Below are positions 7,955 through 14,175 of a stretch of 21,504 nucleotides of DNA, in pieces. The stretch lies in the IMG/VR virus record IMGVR_UViG_3300025128_000405, positions 1 through 21,504 of that record. The stretch is one strand, 5' to 3'. The first letter of the stretch is position 1, and each line of letters opens with the position of its first letter. The notes below the pieces were generated by a model. The model saw only the letters and a list, made by a program, of their open reading frames with translations, was not told where the DNA came from and did not search any database. Position numbers and translations under genes: made by a program. This DNA is from a virus.

Positions 7955-8574
7955 AAGTAGAAAATTATTTTCAAACTCCAATTTATATTTTTGAAAAACC
8001 TGAATGGGTTAAAGAAAGTATTAAAGCTACAAACCCTTATATTAAAGAGGCTATAAAATTAAACAAGCCAAAGTTCTATAATAATAAAGATTTTGGTTTA
8101 GTGCATCATTCAAAACCCATAGTAAAAGAACTAAAATTAAAAAAGCTTATAGATTTTATAGGTAACACAGCTATGAATATTTTAGATAATCAAGGATATA
8201 ATATGTCTTTATATAATTTATTTCTTAATGAAATGTGGGTTCAAGAATTTCCTAAAAATGGTGGAGGCCACCATTCTCCACATAATCATTGGAATGGACA
8301 TATTTCTGGTTTTTATTTTTTAAAATGTTCTAATGAAACTTCTTATCCTGTATTTTACGATCCAAGATCTAGTAAATCAATGAACATGCTAAAACAGAAA
8401 GATGATTCTAAATTAACTTATTCTACGGAACAAGTTCATTTTAAAATAAAACCAGGTACATTATTATTTTTTAATTCATACCTTACACATGAATTTATTG
8501 TTGATAAAGGTATAGAACCTTTTAGATTCATACATTTTAATATTCAAGCTACAGATAAAAACCATGCAATTTGA
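7951..8574 (+). CDS. 2OG-Fe(II) oxygenase superfamily protein, TIGR02466-like with H-x-H (4th of 7)
   Basis: This 207-residue protein begins ENYFQTPIYIF, as expected for the TIGR02466/2OG-FeII_Oxy_5 type. The metal-binding segment is SPHNHWNGHISGFYFL (109-124), with H111 and H113, followed by the distal H180 in YLTHEF and R192 in PFRFIHFNI. There is no Asp or Glu at the usual position two residues after the first ligand. This appears normal for the family, whose signature as I recall it is H-x-H-x-N-S followed by SGxYY, but the exact ligand set is uncertain. GTLLFFNSYLTH is the typical last strands. Substrate unknown. It overlaps its neighbours by 4 and 11 bases. Confidence 0.75.
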   Translation: MKVENYFQTPIYIFEKPEWVKESIKATNPYIKEAIKLNKPKFYNNKDFGLVHHSKPIVKELKLKKLIDFIGNTAMNILDNQGYNMSLYNLFLNEMWVQEFPKNGGGHHSPHNHWNGHISGFYFLKCSNETSYPVFYDPRSSKSMNMLKQKDDSKLTYSTEQVHFKIKPGTLLFFNSYLTHEFIVDKGIEPFRFIHFNIQATDKNHAI

Positions 8575-9145
8575 TCACTGGTTTCCTACAATCATAGGTA
8601 TTAAAAATAATCCTAAACATAAGCAAGTAGAAACTAAACTAGTAAAATTTTGTTTAGATAAAAAGAAAAAAATTAAATCAGGTGGATCGCATTGGTTATC
8701 TCATGAAACATATAATACTTCTACTACCTATAATTTAACGTATGAGCCTTTGTTTTTAAATTTAAACAAATGGGTGTATGATCAAATAGTTAAGTATTGT
8801 CATCATATGGAATATGAAGTTGAACTACTTTGTAGTGGAGTTTGGTTTAACATATACAACAAAGGTGATTATCAAGAATATCACAGACATGCAAAAGATT
8901 GTATTTCAGCAATTTATATTTTAAGCGGTCATAAAAAAGCAGCTAAGATTTATTTTAGATCTCCTATTTTAGAAACAGCACAAGAACCTAAAATTAAAAT
9001 AAATGATAAGAATGCTTATAGGGCTCACTATGAAGCTTTGCCTGGTAACTTATTAATATTTAGATCTAATACAGAACATGCAGTTGAGAAACATTTGATT
9101 GCTGACAAAAGAATAACACTAGCTTATAATTTTAGATTAAAATGA
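8564..9145 (+). CDS. 2OG-Fe(II) oxygenase superfamily protein, TIGR02466-like (5th of 7)
   Basis: This 193-residue protein starts FDHWFPTIIGIKNN, the common opening of the TIGR02466-like group. Key motifs are VWFNIYNKGDYQEYHRHA (93-110) with H107 and H109, then ISAIYIL, then PGNLLIFRSNTEHAVEKH (160-177) with distal H172 and R183 in KRITLAYNF. As in the preceding gene, no acidic residue follows the first histidine. The two share general layout but little identity, so a recent duplication is unlikely. A Lys-rich segment (KKKKIKSGG, 33-41) lies before the core. Substrate unknown. It begins inside the previous gene (11-base overlap) and ends with ATGA shared with the next. Confidence 0.75.
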   Translation: MQFDHWFPTIIGIKNNPKHKQVETKLVKFCLDKKKKIKSGGSHWLSHETYNTSTTYNLTYEPLFLNLNKWVYDQIVKYCHHMEYEVELLCSGVWFNIYNKGDYQEYHRHAKDCISAIYILSGHKKAAKIYFRSPILETAQEPKIKINDKNAYRAHYEALPGNLLIFRSNTEHAVEKHLIADKRITLAYNFRLK

Positions 9146-9660
9146 AATTCTACCAATTAGATAATTTTTTTACTGAGGAAGAAAACAAAACAATAGACTC
9201 AATATTATACGATGCACACTTTCCTGTTTTTTATTATAAAGAACAAGTGATAGGTGATGGTCTTCCTTTCTTTTCTCATGTTTTAATTAACAAAGATACA
9301 CATGAAATTAATTCAAGTTATACTAATTTCTTTTTAATGATCGCCTATAAATTTGTTGCTAAAGTATCTAAGATAGAACCAAAGAATTTTTTAAGAGGTA
9401 ACATAAATTTAACATTGCCTTTTAAAGGTAAACCTAAGTTACATGTAGATCACGAAGAACCTCATTACCAAATAATTATGTATTTAAATGATGCTTCAGG
9501 AACAACTGATATATACAAAGGTAAAAAATTATTTAAAAAAGTTAATCCTAAAAAAGGAAGAATTATTATGTTTAATAAACAACCTCACTTAGCTAATTCT
9601 CCTATTGGAAAAGATGAATTAAGAGCTGTTTGTGTAATGACTTTTAATACTAATGACTAG
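9142..9660 (+). CDS. 2OG-Fe(II) oxygenase-like protein with H-x-D motif (6th of 7)
   Basis: This 172-residue protein opens FYQLDNFFTEEENKTIDSIL and has KLHVDHEEPHYQIIMYLND (99-117). H101 and D103 are likely iron ligands. GRIIMFNKQPHLANSP (139-154) supplies distal H149, and R161 in ELRAVCVMTFN is the probable 2-oxoglutarate contact. The pattern PHxD, YLND and a late H...R pair is seen in other marine phage oxygenases of this size. It shares its order of motifs with the following gene, suggesting an old tandem duplication. All expected catalytic residues are present. Substrate unknown. Confidence 0.75.
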   Translation: MKFYQLDNFFTEEENKTIDSILYDAHFPVFYYKEQVIGDGLPFFSHVLINKDTHEINSSYTNFFLMIAYKFVAKVSKIEPKNFLRGNINLTLPFKGKPKLHVDHEEPHYQIIMYLNDASGTTDIYKGKKLFKKVNPKKGRIIMFNKQPHLANSPIGKDELRAVCVMTFNTND

Positions 9661-10138
9661 AGTTATAGATAATTATTTAAATCAAGAAGATTTTTTGAGA
9701 ATAAAAAACACATTAGGATCTTCGGATTTTCCGTGGTATTATCAAAAAAATATAAATGATAGTCATTCAGAAAAAGATTTAGATTGTTATTTTACTCATT
9801 ATCTTTTTAATCAAAAAAATGGTCAAAGTTCCTTTTACTATATTATCAAACCTATTTTAAATAAATTAAATGTTAAAGCTCTAATAAGAATTAAATCTAA
9901 TCTTTATCCAAGAACTGAAAAATTAGAAATACATAAACCACATTCTGATTATACTTATAAACATAAAGGAGCTATATTTTATATAAATACAAACGATGGA
10001 AAAACTATATTAAATAAAAACAAAGAAATAGATTCTGTAGAAAATAGATTATTGCTCTTTGAACCACATCTTTCTCACAGCAGCACTTCTACTACAAATG
10101 TAAAATCTAGGATAAATATTAATTTTAACTATTTTTAG
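9653..10138 (+). CDS. 2OG-Fe(II) oxygenase-like protein, diverged relative of the preceding gene (7th of 7)
   Basis: This 161-residue protein begins RVIDNYLNQEDFLRIKNTL. It then has EIHKPHSDYTYKHKGAIFYI (92-111), with H97 and D99 as likely iron ligands, NRLLLFEPHLSHSS (131-144) with H139 or H142, and R153 in KSRININFNYF. The order and spacing of these motifs mirror those of the gene just upstream (YLND/YINT, EPHL/QPHL, RAVCVMTFN/RININFNYF). The gene overlaps its neighbour by 8 bases and ends the cassette. It is very AT-rich and Lys/Asn/Ile-rich. Catalytic residues look intact, but conservation to textbook oxygenases is weak, so the assignment leans on the motif series and context. Confidence 0.68.
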   Translation: MTRVIDNYLNQEDFLRIKNTLGSSDFPWYYQKNINDSHSEKDLDCYFTHYLFNQKNGQSSFYYIIKPILNKLNVKALIRIKSNLYPRTEKLEIHKPHSDYTYKHKGAIFYINTNDGKTILNKNKEIDSVENRLLLFEPHLSHSSTSTTNVKSRININFNYF

Positions 10139-10143
10139 CCTGT

Positions 10144-10180
10144 TTGCGTTTTGATATTTATATAGTATAATCAATATAAT
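10144..10180 (+). promoter_or_regulatory. Two overlapping candidate sigma70-type promoters before the large tail gene
   Basis: TTGCGT (10144-10149) and TATAAT (10166-10171) are 16 bases apart, and TTGATA (10151-10156) and TATAAT (10175-10180) are 18 bases apart. Both -10 boxes are exact consensus. The gap is only 62 bases, and the ATG at 10201 follows without a clear ribosome binding site, so a transcript from here would have a leader of only about 10-25 bases. High AT content makes chance TATAAT matches more likely than usual. Confidence 0.45.
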
Positions 10181-10186
10181 ATTGAT
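10170..10186. repeat. 17-base inverted repeat overlapping the -10 region
   Basis: ATCAATAT-A-ATATTGAT is a perfect inverted repeat with 8-base arms around a single central base. It covers the downstream TATAAT box of the candidate promoters, so it could be an operator for a dimeric regulator. An arm this short and AT-rich could also arise by chance, and the symmetry is too short of G/C pairs to be a convincing terminator. Confidence 0.45.
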
Positions 10187-10200
10187 ATAAAGCTTTTACT

Positions 10201-12381
10201 ATGCTACAAAAATTAGGTTTTGCTCCAGGTTTTAACAAACAGGTCACAGAAACAGGTGCTGAAGGGCAATGGTTTGATGGTGATAATGTTAGATTTAGAT
10301 ATGGTACACCTGAAAAAATAGGTGGTTGGACACAATTAGGACAGGACAAATTAACTGGTGCTGCCAGAGCTCTTCATCATTTTGATGATAATGCAGGTAT
10401 TAAATACGCAGCTATAGGAACTAACAGAATTTTATATGTATATTCAGGTGGAACTTATTACGATATACACCCAATTAGAACTACTTTAACAGGTGTTAGT
10501 TTTACAAGCACATCGTCTTCAACTACAGTTACTGTAACCTGTGGCACTAGCCATGGTTTGAACGACAATGATATTGTTATGTTTGATTCTGTCAGCGGTG
10601 TGACAGCAGTAGGTTCTACTTTTACAGATGCAACATTTGAAGACCAAAAATTTATGGTTACTTCAGCACCTACATCAACCACTTTTACAATTACAATGGA
10701 TACTCAAGAAGCAGGAACTCCTTTGTCAACTAGTGGGTCTGCTTCGGTTTTATGTTATTATACAGTGGGTCCATCTCAACAACTTGGTGGTTTTGGTTGG
10801 GGTACGGGTTTATGGTCTGGTGATGCTCCAGGAGCGGTGACGACAACTTTGGCCTCTACTATTAATGACACTGTAACTGATATTCCTTTAACTAGTACAG
10901 CAGCGTTTCCATCATTTGGAGAAATTAGAATTGGATCAGAAGATATAAGTTTTGCTGCTAATAATACTACAACAAATATTTTAAGTGGTGGTGCAAGAGA
11001 AGTTAACGGTACCACTAAGGCAGGACACAGTGCCGGTGCAACTGTAACTAACATTTCTGATTTTTTTGGTTGGGGTGATGCATCTTCTTCTGACTTTACA
11101 ATTGATCCTGGTCTATGGGTTCTTGATAACTTTGGTACAAAATTAATTGCACTTATTTATAATGGTCCATGTTTTGAATGGGACGCAGCTGGTGCTGGTT
11201 CTACTTCTACAAGAGCAACGTTATTAGCGAATGCTCCTACTGCATCACGTCATGTGTTAGTATCTACACCTGACAGACACTTAGTATTTTTTGGAACAGA
11301 AACAACCGTAGGCTCGGCATCGACTCAAGATGATATGTTTATTAGATTCTCAGATCAAGAAAATATTGATGGAACAGATGCGTATACAGTTAAAGCTGAA
11401 AACACTTCCGGCACTCAAAGACTTGCAGATGGTTCTAAAATCATGGGTGCTATAAAAGGTAGAGATGCTATCTATGTATGGACCGATACTGCATTGTTTT
11501 TAATGAAGTTTGTTGGTGGAGATTTTGTATTTGCTTTTGAACAAGTGGGTACTAACTGTGGATTGTTTGGTAAGAATGCTTGTATTGAGGTTGATGGTAC
11601 AGCTTATTGGATGTCTGAGAATGGTTTCTTTACATACGATGGTCAGTTAAGATCACTACCTTGTCTTGTTGAAGACCACGTTTACGATGATATAAATGCT
11701 ACATCTAGAGATCTTATTAATGCAGGATTAAATAATTTGTTTGGTGAGATAAACTGGTTTTATTGTACAGCAGGGTCCAATCAAATTAATAGAGTAGTTA
11801 CATATAATTATTTAGATTCATCACCTAAACGTCCTATATGGACAACAGGAACTTTACCTAGAGCAGCGTGGCAGGATTCAGCTGTATTTGATAGACCACA
11901 TGCAACATTTTATAATCCATCTGATAACGCATCAACCGATTGTACTGGAAACACTGATGGTAGCACTATATACTATAATCAGGAAACAGGGACCGATCAA
12001 ATTAATGCTGGTGGTGTAACAACTGCTGTAATAGGTACTATTACTTCTGGTGATTTTGATATTACCCAACGTAGAAATACTACAGGACAGACTGTAGGAA
12101 TGCCGGACATTAGAGGAGACGGTGAATATATTATGAGAATCAGTAGATTTATACCAGATTTTATTAGTCAGACAGGAAACACTTCTATTAAATTTAAAAC
12201 AAGATTATATCCAAACAGTAGTGAAACCACTACTACGTTTACATGTAGCTCTTCTACGACTAAAAAAGATATAAGAGTAAGAGCTAGACAAATAGCATTA
12301 GAAGTCGCTAACACAACTACAAATGAAGATTGGAAACTAGGAACATTTAGATTAGATATACATCCAGGAGGGAGAAGATAA
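10201..12381 (+). CDS. Large beta-rich tail protein, probable tail nozzle/tube component
   Basis: This 726-residue protein begins MLQKLGFAPGFNKQVTETGA and then WFDGDNVRFRYGTPEKIGGW (24-43). That signature (Trp-Asp-Gly, Val-Arg-Phe-Arg, Pro-Glu-Lys-Ile-Gly-Gly-Trp) opens many podovirus tail proteins of this size. Residues about 90-185 hold a Ser/Thr-rich beta insert with SHGLNDNDIVMF, and about 213-286 a second insert (AFPSFGEIRIG, then HSAGATV) that resembles the module in the gene at 30-845. The remainder has propeller-like strands (DRHLVFFG, IYVWTDTALFLMKFVGGDF, AYWMSENGFFTYDGQ). A tail nozzle binding below the adaptor is the best guess from size, context and the opening motif. It is separated from the adaptor by fibres and the oxygenase cassette. 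The final TAA overlaps the next ATG. Confidence 0.65.
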   Translation: MLQKLGFAPGFNKQVTETGAEGQWFDGDNVRFRYGTPEKIGGWTQLGQDKLTGAARALHHFDDNAGIKYAAIGTNRILYVYSGGTYYDIHPIRTTLTGVSFTSTSSSTTVTVTCGTSHGLNDNDIVMFDSVSGVTAVGSTFTDATFEDQKFMVTSAPTSTTFTITMDTQEAGTPLSTSGSASVLCYYTVGPSQQLGGFGWGTGLWSGDAPGAVTTTLASTINDTVTDIPLTSTAAFPSFGEIRIGSEDISFAANNTTTNILSGGAREVNGTTKAGHSAGATVTNISDFFGWGDASSSDFTIDPGLWVLDNFGTKLIALIYNGPCFEWDAAGAGSTSTRATLLANAPTASRHVLVSTPDRHLVFFGTETTVGSASTQDDMFIRFSDQENIDGTDAYTVKAENTSGTQRLADGSKIMGAIKGRDAIYVWTDTALFLMKFVGGDFVFAFEQVGTNCGLFGKNACIEVDGTAYWMSENGFFTYDGQLRSLPCLVEDHVYDDINATSRDLINAGLNNLFGEINWFYCTAGSNQINRVVTYNYLDSSPKRPIWTTGTLPRAAWQDSAVFDRPHATFYNPSDNASTDCTGNTDGSTIYYNQETGTDQINAGGVTTAVIGTITSGDFDITQRRNTTGQTVGMPDIRGDGEYIMRISRFIPDFISQTGNTSIKFKTRLYPNSSETTTTFTCSSSTTKKDIRVRARQIALEVANTTTNEDWKLGTFRLDIHPGGRR

Positions 12382-13454
12382 TGGCTACAGACCAAGAGAT
12401 AAGAGACGCTGGTTTTAAATATATCCCTGAACAAAAATATTTACAGAGTCCTTTTCAGCTACCTACGGACGATCCGGTGACTGACCAAGGTATTGTTGCA
12501 ACCAATGCTTTTGCTGGAAGTGGTGGAGACGGTTTTAGTGTTTATAATGCAGACCCAAATACCATAACAAACATGAATCCTAACATGAAAGCTTTGCAAG
12601 ATGCAAGATACGATAATGAACTATCTTATGTTGGAAAAACTTTACCTGGCGATTTAAGTCCTCTTTACAACACTAGCACTGCAGCAATGAAAAGTATGGA
12701 AATAAATCCAGATTACTATGGCATGGATACTATAGGTGATAGATTTGAACTTGATGAAAAAGGTCAACTTGTTATGGACAGTGAGGGTAATTATATAAGA
12801 AAAAATCAACCATCAAAAATATCAGAGCTTATTGGTAAAGGAATAGGTTTTATACCTGGTATAGGCACACTTTCAAAATTTGCAGATTTTGCATCAGGTT
12901 TATTGCCTGTAAACAGAAGAGCAATAATGGAGAACCAATTAGGTACTCAAGGTGTTATGGTAAATGATATTGGTCAAATTGTGGTAGGACCAGGTGGTAG
13001 CTATAATACACCTGAAGGAATTATGGCTGGATACAATGTAAGTAAAATGGACGATGAAACTTTTACTGATAGAATTGGTACAATAGAAAATACATTAAAA
13101 GATAAATATAACATGACTGATGCTGAGATAGCAGATGTAAAAGCAGGCAAATACAAAGGTGATGTAGATACTAATTTATTTGAAACAATTAGAAACATAG
13201 AAATAGCTAGACAAAATTTTGGTAATGCTACCGGTGCAACGGACACAATTTTTAATATTAAGACAGATACTAAAACTAATAACCAAAATGATGGCAGTGG
13301 TAGCACTAATAACAATAAAGATAACGGTGGAAAAACTGGATCTGGTAATTTTTCTAATATAGATAACAGCGGAAAAGATTATGGTCCATATAGTGGTGGA
13401 GCTGGTGGTATACATAGTAATTATATGAATGGAGGACTAGCAAGTATTTTATAA
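12381..13454 (+). CDS. Putative internal/minor virion protein
   Basis: The start codon overlaps the upstream stop (TAATG). The 357-residue protein has an N-terminal soluble part, a hydrophobic, Gly-rich segment SELIGKGIGFIPGIGTLSK (148-166) running into FADFASGLLPVNRR, then GVMVNDIGQIVVGPGGSYN (191-209). A low-complexity Asn/Asp/Gly/Ser linker (299-345) leads to the terminal YMNGGLASIL. I recognise this overall style from uncultured marine phages, where it sits among internal virion proteins, but no function is established. The short amphipathic or membrane-interacting segment would fit a protein delivered with the DNA. The C-terminal Gly-Gly motif echoes motifs in the genes at 14176 and 16409. 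Confidence 0.65.
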   Translation: MATDQEIRDAGFKYIPEQKYLQSPFQLPTDDPVTDQGIVATNAFAGSGGDGFSVYNADPNTITNMNPNMKALQDARYDNELSYVGKTLPGDLSPLYNTSTAAMKSMEINPDYYGMDTIGDRFELDEKGQLVMDSEGNYIRKNQPSKISELIGKGIGFIPGIGTLSKFADFASGLLPVNRRAIMENQLGTQGVMVNDIGQIVVGPGGSYNTPEGIMAGYNVSKMDDETFTDRIGTIENTLKDKYNMTDAEIADVKAGKYKGDVDTNLFETIRNIEIARQNFGNATGATDTIFNIKTDTKTNNQNDGSGSTNNNKDNGGKTGSGNFSNIDNSGKDYGPYSGGAGGIHSNYMNGGLASIL

Positions 13455-13618
13455 TGGCAAAAATTGTACAATCATTAACTAGAGCTGAACCAGAATACAA
13501 TCAAACTAACTTACAATCGTTGATTAGGGATTTGGATGCAGTAATTACAAAATTAAATACTTCTTTTCAACAAGAAGTAAAACAGGAGATAGAAGCTAAA
13601 AGTTTCTTTTTAGAATAA
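13454..13618 (+). CDS. 54-residue conserved phage protein
   Basis: The frame from ATG 13454 to TAA 13616-13618 encodes 54 residues, MAKIVQSLTRAEPEYN... to ...EAKSFFLE. Both ends overlap neighbouring genes by a single base (TAATG), the junction type used throughout this operon, so it is almost certainly translated. It is predicted helical: NLQSLIRDLDAVITKLNTSFQQEV (19-42) can form an amphipathic or coiled-coil helix, ending in aromatic FFLE. I recall similar short proteins in other marine phages at this place. Function unknown; a chaperone or minor virion component is possible. Confidence 0.78.
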   Translation: MAKIVQSLTRAEPEYNQTNLQSLIRDLDAVITKLNTSFQQEVKQEIEAKSFFLE

Positions 13619-13953
13619 TGGCAGTAGTAAACCAATATAAATTTGTCGGTAAAGATAATGATACTACAGGTGGTGCATTAACTGTTTTTGCAGCAGGTGA
13701 TCCTGGTGTAAACGAAACTATAATTATTAAATCTATTTTGGTGACTTCTGCTGGCACGCCAGTAGTGACGGTAACAAACAAAAGTATTACAGCTATCAAA
13801 TCTAAAGCTTTAACAGCTAATGAAACTACAGAGCTTTTAACCCAACCTTTAATAGTAGAGGGTGGGTCATCTTTTACCATACAATCAAGCACTGCAGATT
13901 CATTTGATTTTGCAGTTAGTTATTTAAACATTAAAAAGGAGAAAATAGACTAA
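13618..13953 (+). CDS. Small beta-sandwich-like virion protein
   Basis: This 111-residue protein shows alternating beta strands: VNQYKFVGKD (4-13), ALTVFAAG (20-27), ETIIIKSILVTS (33-44), PVVTVTNK (48-55), FTIQSSTADSFDFAVSYLNI (86-105). No catalytic motif, signal or membrane segment is seen. The size and all-beta pattern fit a small capsid decoration or tail accessory protein, but this is inference. It is joined to both neighbours by one-base TAATG overlaps. A GGAG lies at 13938-13941, inside its 3' end, and can serve the following start. Confidence 0.65.
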   Translation: MAVVNQYKFVGKDNDTTGGALTVFAAGDPGVNETIIIKSILVTSAGTPVVTVTNKSITAIKSKALTANETTELLTQPLIVEGGSSFTIQSSTADSFDFAVSYLNIKKEKID

Positions 13954-14153
13954 TGAAAACAATAGTAGTAGATGATCATGAAATACCTGAATTAGATGCA
14001 GCCTCTGTAGAGACTACATATAGACATTTAAAGACAGGTGAGGTTTTTAAGGAAAGAAAAGACTGGGAAGCAAGGGGTTTTAAAAACGAAGAGATGGCAC
14101 AGGACGTAAAAGTTATTATGCCTACACTTGATTTGTTCTCGAAAACCAAGTAA
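13953..14153 (+). CDS. Small phage protein of unknown function
   Basis: The 66-residue protein reads MKTIVVDDHEIPELDAASV, then TTYRHLKTGEVFKERKDWEARGF (22-44) and VKVIMPTLDLFSKTK at the end. It is charged and soluble with no membrane segment. The start is supported by a GGAG site at 13938-13941 and by the TAATG overlap. I recall similar short proteins in uncultured marine phages but know no function. Its position between a small beta protein and internal virion proteins suggests a minor structural or assembly role. Confidence 0.65.
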   Translation: MKTIVVDDHEIPELDAASVETTYRHLKTGEVFKERKDWEARGFKNEEMAQDVKVIMPTLDLFSKTK

Positions 14154-14175
14154 ACATAGGAATTAAGGTAAAATT

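Noticed and set aside
6150-10138. Oxygenases as TET/JBP-type DNA base modification enzymes
   Set aside because: None of the seven shows the size or motifs I associate with TET/JBP, and no glycosyltransferase or nucleotide-modifying gene lies nearby in the window. A DNA role cannot be excluded but is not supported.
10170-10186. Inverted repeat as a transcription terminator
   Set aside because: The arms contain only one G/C pair each and there is no loop or T tract, so an operator or chance symmetry is more likely.
10628-10840. Alternative + strand frame of 70 codons
   Set aside because: It is nested in the large tail gene, is Leu/Gln-rich low complexity, and shows no initiation signal.
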